Shown: positions 1 through 6,297 of the stretch, one piece after another | Layout of the letters: each line of letters starts with the position of its first letter | How positions within the stretch are numbered: position 1 is the stretch's first letter | NCBI GenBank assembly: GCA_009392075.1 | Contig: VFHG01000254.1 | Location: forward strand, 1 to 8,460 | Direction of reading: 5' to 3' | DNA: 8,460 nucleotides | From: SAR202 cluster bacterium | GTDB taxonomy: Bacteria; Chloroflexota; Dehalococcoidia; UBA3495 | Notes under the pieces: generated by a model | Told to the model about the DNA's origin: nothing | The model's input: the letters and a program-made list of their open reading frames with translations, nothing else | Databases searched by the model: none | Made by a program: the position numbers and the translations under genes

Positions 1-786
1 ATTTCGCTCGCTGCCAGCGGGTTCATGCAGATCACCGGCGACCCCGACGGCCCGCCAATGCGGCAGGGCAATGAGCAGTCTCACTTCCCCGGGGCCCAGC
101 ACGCCGCGGCCGCTATCATGGCTGCGCTGTTCTACCGCGACATGCAGGACGGCGGAGGGCAACGTATCGACGTTTCCATGCAGGAAGCGATGATTACCTA
201 TTACACCGACGCCCATCCCGCTCTAGCCTGGATGCAGCGCGGCGAGAATGTGACCAGAGTAGGTCCGAATTCGACACTGGTTATTCCTCTGGGTGTGTAC
301 CCAAGCAGCGACGGCTGGATCTCCGCAGGGATAATAACGCCCAGGGAATGGGAGAACCTGTCACAGTGGATGTACGAAGTTACCGGAAACGAGGAGATAC
401 TGAACGACGACTACAAGGGCGGCAACCAGGACCGTGCGCCCTACAACGACTTCATCACGGCGTTGGTCATCGACTTCACGACCCGCTTTACATCCGAGGA
501 GCTTTTCCACCAGGGCCAGGAGCGCAACCTGGTCTTCATACCTGTGAACTCGGTGTCTGACCTGCTGTCCGACCCTCAACTGGAGGCCAGCAATTTCTGG
601 TTTGAGATGGACCACACCGAGGCCGGCACGCTGAAGTACCCATTGGGCGTTTTCGATAGTGAAGAATTTTCGCCGGTTACCAGACCGGCCCCGCACCTAG
701 GCCAGGACAACGAAGCTATCTTCGGCGGTGAGTTAAGCCTAAGCGAATCGGAACTCGCTTCACTTCGCTCTCAAGGAGCGATCTAG
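1..786 (+). CDS. Family III (CaiB/BaiF) CoA-transferase, 5'-truncated by the window edge
   Basis: The frame is already open at base 1 and ends with TAG at 784-786. The visible 261 residues are the C-terminal part of a protein usually near 400 residues, so the true start lies upstream and the ATG at 25 is internal. Family hallmarks are ASGFMQITGDPDGPP at the left edge, a GGGQRIDVSMQEA segment, and a C-terminus with PAPHLGQDNEAIF followed by an LSESELASL helix. Family members move CoA between carboxylates through an aspartyl-CoA anhydride in the cytoplasm. Ungapped alignment, from memory, to formyl-CoA transferase (TG..DGPP...G on the left, the AAL helix on the right) places His (bases 82-84) at the catalytic Asp position. 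Alone it may therefore be inactive or use other chemistry. It ends 2 bases before a second family III gene, suggesting paired subunits. Family is confident; substrate is unknown. Confidence 0.93.
   Translation: MSLAASGFMQITGDPDGPPMRQGNEQSHFPGAQHAAAAIMAALFYRDMQDGGGQRIDVSMQEAMITYYTDAHPALAWMQRGENVTRVGPNSTLVIPLGVYPSSDGWISAGIITPREWENLSQWMYEVTGNEEILNDDYKGGNQDRAPYNDFITALVIDFTTRFTSEELFHQGQERNLVFIPVNSVSDLLSDPQLEASNFWFEMDHTEAGTLKYPLGVFDSEEFSPVTRPAPHLGQDNEAIFGGELSLSESELASLRSQGAI
773..778 (+). promoter_or_regulatory. Ribosome binding site of the second CoA-transferase
   Basis: AAGGAG lies 10 bases before the ATG at 789, inside the last codons of the preceding gene. It supports this start and suggests that translation of the two CoA-transferase genes is coupled. 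Confidence 0.7.
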
Positions 787-788
787 GT

Positions 789-2018
789 ATGGCTGACGCT
801 AAGAAACCACTTTCAGGGATCCGCATACTGGAGCTGGGCCCCTATGTTGCCCTTCCAATGACGGGACGAATCCTGGCATCGATGGGCGCAGAGGTCATCA
901 AGGTCGAGACCAATAAAGTCCTGGACGAGATGAATTTCATCCCCGCTTGGTCCCGCGGCGGCGGTCAGCCGGAATTCCAGCGGGCCAAGAAGCGGGTCAC
1001 CATCGACGTCCGCACCGCCGGCGGCCTTGAAGTTTTCAAGGAGTTGGTCAAAGTTAGCGATGTTTTCATGACCAACTTCCGGCGCAACATCCTGGACCGG
1101 TGGGGTATCGACTTTCCTGAGCTTCGGCGGGTGCGCCCCGACATCATCTTGATGTGGCAGACCGGCTTGGGTGGTATCGGTCCCTACTACACCTACAAAT
1201 CCTACGGCATATTGGTGCAGCACATGGGCGGCGTTTCCCTGATGTCCGGCGAAGAAGGGGAGCCGCCGGCCACTATCAATAGTTCCTATTCCGACTATCA
1301 CACCGGCGTTTTCCAGCCGGTGGCCATCATGGGCGCATTGATGCGCCGCAGGCTGACCGGCCAACCCGCCACCATGGAATCGTCCATCTTTAAGTCGGGC
1401 GCTGTGACCGCCGGGCCGGCAGTACTCGACTACCAGTCTACCGGCCGCATGCCTCCGCGCATCGGCAACCGGGACCCTTTCGCGGCGCCCCACGGTGTCT
1501 ACCGCTGCCAAGGCGATGACCGTTGGTGCGCCATCGCGGTCAAGACCGACGACCAGTGGTTGGCTTTCTGCCAGGCCGTCGGCAGCCCAGATTGGTGCAG
1601 CGAAGACGCCTTCGCATCGCTTGAGTCCCGTCTTGCCAACCAGGACCGGCTGGATGACCTGGTGGGTCAGTGGACCGCCGACAAGACCGCCGAAGAGGTA
1701 ATGGTGCGCCTCCAAGAAGCTGGCGTTCCTGCTAGCCTGGTGTCCCAAGGCAAGGACCTGTACGAAGGCGAACACCTGAAGTCCCGGGATTTCTTCCGGA
1801 CGACACCCTTCTACTTGGCCGATCGGGCCAGGCCAGCCTGGGAATGGGAGGGCGGGGAAGGCATCGCCTCGGCGACCCCGCCAAAGATGTCCGAGTCGCC
1901 CTTGGATTTCGGACATTACAGCAACGTCGGCGGAGACAACGACTACGTTTTCAAAGAGATCCTGGGCATGTCCCAAAAAGAGATGGACCGCTTAACCGAG
2001 AACCAATCCCTGTTCTAA
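789..2018 (+). CDS. Family III (CaiB/BaiF) CoA-transferase, full length
   Basis: This 409-residue protein has the full family length. The N-terminus PLSGIRILELGPYVALPMTG and GAEVIKVE (about residues 7-40) form the CoA-binding Rossmann-like start. Residues 58-75 carry the usual segment before VTIDVRTAGG, followed by FMTNFRRN and LDRWGID. Around residues 165-185, SSYSDYHTG followed by IMGAL aligns with the formyl-CoA transferase active site (GDSNTG) and places the nucleophile at Asp169 (bases 1293-1295). The fold is an interlocked dimer that transfers CoA between acids. It starts 2 bases after another family III gene that lacks this Asp, so a heteromer in which this subunit is catalytic is plausible. 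The C-terminus (about 365-409) departs from the usual P.LG.H form. Substrate specificity cannot be read. Family assignment is near certain. Confidence 0.95.
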   Translation: MADAKKPLSGIRILELGPYVALPMTGRILASMGAEVIKVETNKVLDEMNFIPAWSRGGGQPEFQRAKKRVTIDVRTAGGLEVFKELVKVSDVFMTNFRRNILDRWGIDFPELRRVRPDIILMWQTGLGGIGPYYTYKSYGILVQHMGGVSLMSGEEGEPPATINSSYSDYHTGVFQPVAIMGALMRRRLTGQPATMESSIFKSGAVTAGPAVLDYQSTGRMPPRIGNRDPFAAPHGVYRCQGDDRWCAIAVKTDDQWLAFCQAVGSPDWCSEDAFASLESRLANQDRLDDLVGQWTADKTAEEVMVRLQEAGVPASLVSQGKDLYEGEHLKSRDFFRTTPFYLADRARPAWEWEGGEGIASATPPKMSESPLDFGHYSNVGGDNDYVFKEILGMSQKEMDRLTENQSLF

Positions 2019-2027
2019 CTCTATTCC

Positions 2028-2055
2028 CTGATAGCTGACAGCTGATCGCTGACAA
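2028..2055 (+). repeat. Four degenerate tandem heptamers (CTGATAG, CTGACAG, CTGATCG, CTGACAA)
   Basis: Four consecutive 7-base units begin at 2028, 2035, 2042 and 2049. They all start with CTGA and vary only in the last three bases. They fill the centre of the 52-base gap between the second CoA-transferase and the crotonase gene. Bases 2033-2043 also form a short perfect inverted repeat, AGCTG-A-CAGCT. Similar CTGATAG-type heptamer runs occur between genes in many unrelated bacterial genomes (recalled, not searched). No U-tract follows, so this is not a rho-independent terminator. Confidence 0.75.
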
Positions 2056-2070
2056 CTCCGACGAGGTCCT

Positions 2071-2871
2071 ATGTACGACTACAGCAACTACGAACATCTG
2101 ATCATCGAGATTAAAGACGGCGTCGCCCTGATGACCATCAACCGTCCCGAAGTCTACAACGCCACCAACTTCAAACTGCACAACGAACTGAGCCTGATCT
2201 GGCTGGACCTGGGCAAGGACGACGAAGTTAAGGTGGCTGTGATCACTGGCGCCGGCACCGCGTTCTCGGCTGGCGGCGACTTCGATCTGATCCAGGAGTC
2301 CATCGGCAATGGAAAAATCATCGCCGGGACCATGGAAGAGGCCCGGGACATCGTCCACAACATGATTAACCTGGATAAGCCAATCATCTCCGCCATCAAC
2401 GGCGTGGCGGTGGGCGCCGGGTTGGCGGTGGCCCTATTGGCTGACATCTCCATAGCATCGCAAAAGGCCCGTTTTACCGACGGCCACGTTCGGTTGGGAG
2501 TGGCGGCGGGTGACCACGCCGCAGTGATCTGGCCCATGCTCATCGGCATGGCCAAGGCCAAGTATTATCTTTTGACCTGTGAATTTTTGGACGGTACCGA
2601 GGCAGAGCGCATCGGCCTGGTCAGCCAGGTGGTGCCCCATGAAGAGCTGATGGACAAGGCCATGGATGTAGCCCATAGGCTGGCCTCCGGGTCCCAGCAG
2701 GCAATACGCTACACCAAACGCTCGCTGAACCAATGGCTGCGCCAGGCCGAGCACACTGCCTTCGACTACTCCCTGGCCCTTGAGATGCTGGGCTTCTTCG
2801 GCGAGGACGTCCAGGAGGGTCTGGACGCCGTCAGAGAACGCCGCGACCCCAAATTCCCCTCGGCCCAATAG
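2071..2871 (+). CDS. Crotonase-fold (enoyl-CoA hydratase/isomerase family) protein with non-canonical active site
   Basis: The 266-residue length is typical of the crotonase family, cytoplasmic enzymes that stabilise an acyl-CoA enolate in an oxyanion hole. Landmarks are [14 protein letters not shown] (18-31), AFSAGGDFD (64-72, oxyanion hole around Ala67-Gly68) and [21 protein letters not shown] (109-129, oxyanion hole around Ala116). C-terminal helices follow [13 protein letters not shown]. Aligned by motif to rat mitochondrial enoyl-CoA hydratase, the two catalytic glutamates (Glu144 and Glu164) correspond here to Ala119 and His139. The latter lies in a [12 protein letters not shown] stretch with Asp137, His139 and Asp148, a pattern I recall from a crotonase subfamily of unclear function. 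Ordinary hydration is therefore doubtful; isomerase, hydrolase, lyase or decarboxylase activity is possible. The start has a short GAGG at 2063-2066, close to the ATG. Confidence 0.93.
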   Translation: MYDYSNYEHLIIEIKDGVALMTINRPEVYNATNFKLHNELSLIWLDLGKDDEVKVAVITGAGTAFSAGGDFDLIQESIGNGKIIAGTMEEARDIVHNMINLDKPIISAINGVAVGAGLAVALLADISIASQKARFTDGHVRLGVAAGDHAAVIWPMLIGMAKAKYYLLTCEFLDGTEAERIGLVSQVVPHEELMDKAMDVAHRLASGSQQAIRYTKRSLNQWLRQAEHTAFDYSLALEMLGFFGEDVQEGLDAVRERRDPKFPSAQ

Positions 2872-2880
2872 AGTTACATC

Positions 2881-3873
2881 ATGGACTATCGAAAGTTAGG
2901 CGACACCGGCATGGAGTTCTCGGAGATAGGGTTCGGCTGCGGCGACGTGGGCGGGCTCATGGTCCGGGGAGAGCCTGCCGACCAGGTCCGAGCGGTGGCC
3001 AGGGCCATGGAACTGGGTATCAACTATTTCGACACCGCGTCGCGCTATGGAGGCGGCCAATCAGAGACCAACCTAGGGCGGGTGCTGAAAGAGCTGTCGG
3101 CCGACGTTTTTGTCGGCACCAAGTACAGCCTAGGTGAGGCCGACCCCAACGAACTCAAAACAGGCGTAATCGAGTCAGTGGAAGCCAGCTTGAAGCGGCT
3201 GGGCCGGGAGCAGGTTGACCTGATTCAACTTCACGACCGGATCAGCTCCCAGACCGACGTTTCAGTGCGGTCGATCACGGTGTCCGATGTGCTTGGACAG
3301 GTTCAAGAGGGTCTCGAAGACCTCAAGTCTCAGGGCAAGGTCCGTTTCTATGGCATGACCGGTGTGGGGGAACCCAAGGGTATCCACGAGGTCGTCGCCT
3401 CGGGCATGGTTAAGTCCGTCCAGACCGTCTACAACCTGATCAACGCCAGCGCAGGAGCAGATACTCCCGCTGGATTCGACATGCCCGACTACGGCCGGCT
3501 GATCGACCTAGCGGCGGAGAAACAGGTCGGCATCATAGTGATACGGGTGCTGGCGGCCGGCGCTCTAACCGGGACTTCGGTCCGGCATCCAGTGGCCGTG
3601 CCGACAGTAGCGCCCATAGGCTCCGGCAAAGACTTCCAGCAGGACGAGTCCCGCGCCGCGCAATTCGCCTTCTTAGTCGACGAAGGGTTTGCCGCAGACA
3701 TGCCCGAGGCGTCCATCCGGTTTGCCCTGAGCAAGCCCGGCGTATCAACGGTGCTTGTCGGATACTCCGATATGGACCACCTAGAAAAGTCCGTGTCATA
3801 CGCGGCCAAAGGCCCATTGGCCCAAGAAGCTCTAACCCGGCTTCCCCAAGCCTGGTCGACATTTGTGAGTTAG
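2881..3873 (+). CDS. Aldo/keto reductase family oxidoreductase
   Basis: This 330-residue protein is of normal length for a bacterial aldo/keto reductase, a cytoplasmic (beta/alpha)8 enzyme that interconverts carbonyls and alcohols, normally with NADP(H). The N-terminus MDYRKLGDTGMEFSEIGFG is the usual family opening and supports the ATG at 2881, although no strong ribosome binding site precedes it. The catalytic tetrad is complete: Asp51 in YFDTASRYG, Tyr56 in the same motif, Lys81 in VGTKYS and His118 in QLHD. The KVRFYGMTG strand and a late ASIRFALSKPGVSTVLVG segment (about 276-293), which contacts the cofactor phosphate in relatives, are also present. It follows the crotonase by 9 bases and precedes the M24 gene by 4, so it is very likely co-transcribed and may act on the same pathway intermediate. 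Substrate is unknown. Confidence 0.94.
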   Translation: MDYRKLGDTGMEFSEIGFGCGDVGGLMVRGEPADQVRAVARAMELGINYFDTASRYGGGQSETNLGRVLKELSADVFVGTKYSLGEADPNELKTGVIESVEASLKRLGREQVDLIQLHDRISSQTDVSVRSITVSDVLGQVQEGLEDLKSQGKVRFYGMTGVGEPKGIHEVVASGMVKSVQTVYNLINASAGADTPAGFDMPDYGRLIDLAAEKQVGIIVIRVLAAGALTGTSVRHPVAVPTVAPIGSGKDFQQDESRAAQFAFLVDEGFAADMPEASIRFALSKPGVSTVLVGYSDMDHLEKSVSYAAKGPLAQEALTRLPQAWSTFVS

Positions 3874-3877
3874 AACG

Positions 3878-4996
3878 ATGAACGAGATCCTCGGTAATCT
3901 GGACAGTTTGCGCAGCGCCATGGACAACGGCGAATTCGATGCCATCATCGCCATGTCGCCGGAGAACGTGCCATATACCGCAGGCGTGGGCATCTGGTCC
4001 CAGAAGGTGATCCGCGACCGCCTAGCCCTCGTGGTCTGGCCGAGAGAGGGCGAGCCAACCCTGATCGTCGCCACCAACGAAGAAGGTTACGTACGGGAGA
4101 AATCTTGGATCACCGACGTGAGGGCCTATTCCCAGCACCAAGACTCGCCCATCAAGCTGCTGTCCGATGTGCTTCAGGAGAAAGGCCTGGGCGCGGGGCG
4201 CATCGGTTTCGAACCGGCCTACCTGACCACCGACTACTATCTGGAGCTCCTGGAGACAATGCCGGAGGCTAAGTTCGAGTCCTGTGAGCCCATGCTCCAA
4301 AAAGTGCGGATGATCAAGACCGATACCGAGATCGACCTACTCTGCCGGGCGGCAACATCGACGGAACGTGCCCTGATGGCCACCTATTCAACCGTCCGAC
4401 CCGGCGAGAAAGAGCGGGATTTGGTGGCGCGTTTGGGCGCCAATATCCTGCAGTCCGGAGCGGAACTGCCATCATTCTTGTTCTTCACTGTTGGTCCCAA
4501 CACGGGCTACGCCCACCCGGATCCCACCGACATCGAGCTACAACCCAACGACGTCCTGAAAGCAGACTGCGGCGGTTGGTTCTCGGGGTATTTCTCGGAC
4601 ATCGGCCGGACGGTGGTGGTCGGCAAGGCCACCGATGAACAACATTCCATCTACAACCGCCTTGCTGAGGTCCACCGGAAGACTATCGCCACCATGGCGC
4701 CGGGAACTCCGGCAAACGAGGTGTTCCAGCAAAATAAAGAGTTCTACAAAGAGGCGGACATCGAGTTCAACCTGCCCTTTGCCGGACACGGCCTAGGGCT
4801 CTATATCCACGAGATGCCCATGCTCGCTGATTATGATGGCACGCCCCTAGCTCCCAACATGGTTTTTGCAGTCGAGACCAGGGTCCGCTGGCCCGGAGTC
4901 CAGGGCTTCCACATTGAAGACTTGGTAGTAATCCGGGAAGACGGCCCTGAGATAATCACCAAGTTCATGGACACCAGTCGGTTGATGGAGCTTTAG
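3878..4996 (+). CDS. M24-family metallohydrolase (Xaa-Pro aminopeptidase / creatinase fold)
   Basis: This 372-residue protein has a creatinase-type N-terminal domain (about 10-145) and a pita-bread catalytic domain (about 150-370). All five dinuclear metal ligands expected for peptidase-type M24 enzymes are present: Asp230 (KADCGG), Asp241 (SDIGRT), His304 (GHGLG), Glu333 (AVETRV) and Glu347 (HIEDLVV). His213 and His311 sit where accessory active-site histidines occur. Intact ligands favour a true metallohydrolase over creatinase-type members that lost them. The annotation default is Xaa-Pro dipeptidase/aminopeptidase. However, the superfamily also includes enzymes acting on small molecules, such as ectoine hydrolase and the DMSP lyase DddP, and the location inside a CoA-metabolism cluster makes a small-molecule role worth considering. 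The start lies 4 bases after the previous stop, with only a weak GTGAG upstream. Confidence 0.93.
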   Translation: MNEILGNLDSLRSAMDNGEFDAIIAMSPENVPYTAGVGIWSQKVIRDRLALVVWPREGEPTLIVATNEEGYVREKSWITDVRAYSQHQDSPIKLLSDVLQEKGLGAGRIGFEPAYLTTDYYLELLETMPEAKFESCEPMLQKVRMIKTDTEIDLLCRAATSTERALMATYSTVRPGEKERDLVARLGANILQSGAELPSFLFFTVGPNTGYAHPDPTDIELQPNDVLKADCGGWFSGYFSDIGRTVVVGKATDEQHSIYNRLAEVHRKTIATMAPGTPANEVFQQNKEFYKEADIEFNLPFAGHGLGLYIHEMPMLADYDGTPLAPNMVFAVETRVRWPGVQGFHIEDLVVIREDGPEIITKFMDTSRLMEL

Positions 4997-5017
4997 TTTT
5001 AGCGCCGGGCATGGTTT

Positions 5018-5023
5018 AAAGGA
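5018..5023 (+). promoter_or_regulatory. Ribosome binding site that supports a GTG start
   Basis: AAAGGA lies 7 bases before GTG at 5031. The nearest upstream ATG (5011) is out of frame and stops after two codons. The first in-frame ATG (5151) would remove the dinucleotide-binding motif of the SDR, so GTG is the best start. Confidence 0.7.
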
Positions 5024-5030
5024 TTAAGAA

Positions 5031-5795
5031 GTGGCATCAGCACAACAGACCAAAGTAGCTATCGTGACGGGCGCCGGCACCGGCATCGGCCGAGCGTCTG
5101 CCCTGGCCCTGCTGCGGGACGGATATTCAGTGGCGCTGGCTGGCCGGCGCATGGAGCCCCTGGAGCAAACCCTGGATCAGGCCGGTACCGTGGCTTCACG
5201 GACCATCGCAGTTTCCACCGACGTCGGCGACCCGGGCTCGGTCCAAAACCTGTTCGCCAAGACCCTGGAGTCGCTCGGGCGGTTAGACGTTCTATTCAAT
5301 AACGCCGGAACCGGCGCGCCCCCAGTGCCGATGGAAGACCTGACCTACGAACAGTGGCAACGTGCGGTTGATGCCAATCTCACCGGTGTATTTCTGTGCA
5401 CCCAGCAAGCCATAAAGATCATGAAAGCGCAGGACCCCATGGGCGGGCGAATCATCAACAACGGGTCAATCTCCGCATATGCGCCCAGGCCGAACAGCGC
5501 ACCCTACACCGCGACCAAACACGGAGTGACTGGGTTGACCAAGTCGACCTCTCTCGACGGCCGCAGATACAACATAGCGTGCAGCCAGATCGATATCGGC
5601 AACGCCGCCACTGAGATGACCAACCCCATGGAAGCGGGGATCGTGCAGCCCTACGGCGAGGTGGTTGTCGAGCCGCGGTTCGATGTCGAACATGTAGCCG
5701 ACGCCATAGTCTACATAGCCAATCTGCCCCTGGACACCAACGTCCAGTTCATGACAATAATGGCCACCAAGATGCCCTTTATAGGCCGGGGTTAA
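5031..5795 (+). CDS. Short-chain dehydrogenase/reductase, NADP(H)-type
   Basis: This 254-residue classical SDR begins with GTG. It shows TGAGTGIG at 13-20, NNAG at 90-93, Asn116, Ser146 and the YTATK motif with Tyr159 and Lys163, so the catalytic tetrad is complete. After the second strand it reads AGRR (37-40), with Arg39-Arg40 in place of an acidic residue, which in classical SDRs favours NADP(H). The usual Asn-Pro-Gly motif after the active site is replaced by [12 protein letters not shown] (187-198), and the C-terminus is [11 protein letters not shown]; together these mark a recognisable SDR subgroup of unassigned substrate. It lies 34 bases after the M24 gene and is probably the last gene of the plus-strand unit. 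Its stop codon overlaps that of the convergent membrane-protein gene. It likely oxidises or reduces a secondary alcohol/ketone. Confidence 0.94.
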   Translation: MASAQQTKVAIVTGAGTGIGRASALALLRDGYSVALAGRRMEPLEQTLDQAGTVASRTIAVSTDVGDPGSVQNLFAKTLESLGRLDVLFNNAGTGAPPVPMEDLTYEQWQRAVDANLTGVFLCTQQAIKIMKAQDPMGGRIINNGSISAYAPRPNSAPYTATKHGVTGLTKSTSLDGRRYNIACSQIDIGNAATEMTNPMEAGIVQPYGEVVVEPRFDVEHVADAIVYIANLPLDTNVQFMTIMATKMPFIGRG

Positions 5796-6295
5796 GGCCG
5801 AATCATCCACACCCCTAAAAACAGGATGGTCAACACCGCCAGGAGGTTCACTCCGGCGGTCATGCGGACTACTTTTCGGCCCAGGCTTTGGGGGAGTTCC
5901 TGTCCTGAGGCGCGGGCTTGGTCGAGCTTCTCCAATATCTTAGGGCCCAGCCAGAAGTCGTGCATCAGGCTCAATAGCACCACGATCAAGAACAACAAGC
6001 TCTTGGCCTGCAGGATGTGCATGAACCGGCCGCTGTCCGTGAAAAACACCCCTGGCCGTATACCCCAATGCTCCCAAGCCAAGTAAGCGCCGCTCAATCC
6101 AAGTAAGACCATCGCTGTCCACGCCAAGGGAAGGAAACGTTTGGTGGCATCCCGCAGGACGTCCAGCCCTGCCCCCGGACCACCGGACTGCATCGCTTTG
6201 CGGGCGGCGGGTAGCATGACCATCACCAGGAACAGCATGCCCCCAAGCCAGACCACCGCCGATAGGATATGTACCGCTACTGCCGCTTGGTACAT
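5792..6295 (-). CDS. Small four-helix membrane protein, CopD-like
   Basis: This 167-residue protein has four hydrophobic segments at about residues 5-29, 53-76, 94-115 and 145-165. It has no obvious cleavable signal peptide and is predicted to be an inner-membrane protein. The first helix, [18 protein letters not shown], with His9 and the WLGG turn, resembles the CopD (copper resistance D) domain. His93 and His112 (in LMHDFWLGP) are candidate metal or haem ligands. HemJ, a protoporphyrinogen oxidase, is also a four-helix protein with an N-terminal helix His, but its FYLPR-type motif is absent here, so HemJ is less likely. The start is 2 bases after the stop of an SDR on the same strand, so it should be co-transcribed with it. 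No strong ribosome binding site is visible, which suggests translational coupling. Function is not established. Confidence 0.85.
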   Translation of the reverse strand: MYQAAVAVHILSAVVWLGGMLFLVMVMLPAARKAMQSGGPGAGLDVLRDATKRFLPLAWTAMVLLGLSGAYLAWEHWGIRPGVFFTDSGRFMHILQAKSLLFLIVVLLSLMHDFWLGPKILEKLDQARASGQELPQSLGRKVVRMTAGVNLLAVLTILFLGVWMIRP

Positions 6296-6297
6296 GG

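Noticed and set aside
25..27. ATG at 25 as the start of the first gene
   Set aside because: The frame is open to base 1, and the residues before it (LAASGF) match the conserved family segment. About 140 N-terminal residues are expected upstream, outside the window.
813..1976. Long minus-strand open frame (387 residues) antisense to the second CoA-transferase
   Set aside because: Its translation has no recognisable domain and is rich in Gly, His, Val and Arg in the manner of a complement-strand shadow. The plus-strand frame encodes a complete, motif-bearing family III CoA-transferase.
1951..2868. Three minus-strand open frames opposite the crotonase gene
   Set aside because: They are shadows of a gene with clear crotonase motifs. 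One also runs through the heptamer repeat, producing low-complexity sequence.
4997..5030. Terminator or promoter in the 34-base gap before the GTG-start SDR
   Set aside because: No stem with a T-tract and no convincing -35/-10 pair is visible; only a ribosome binding site is supported.
5784..5799. GGCC ... GGCC hairpin spanning the overlapping stop codons
   Set aside because: The four-base stem is made of a self-complementary tetramer that is common in GC-rich DNA, and there is no T-tract.
5788..5815. GGGGT ... ACCCC inverted repeat at the convergent junction as a terminator
   Set aside because: The stem is only 5 bases with an 18-base loop, and it is followed by TAAAAA rather than a run of T on the plus strand; no T-run follows on the minus strand either.
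5792..6295. Calling the four-helix protein HemJ
   Set aside because: Size, topology and the His in helix 1 fit, but the FYLPR-type motif after the first helix is absent and the CopD-like WLGG pattern fits better.
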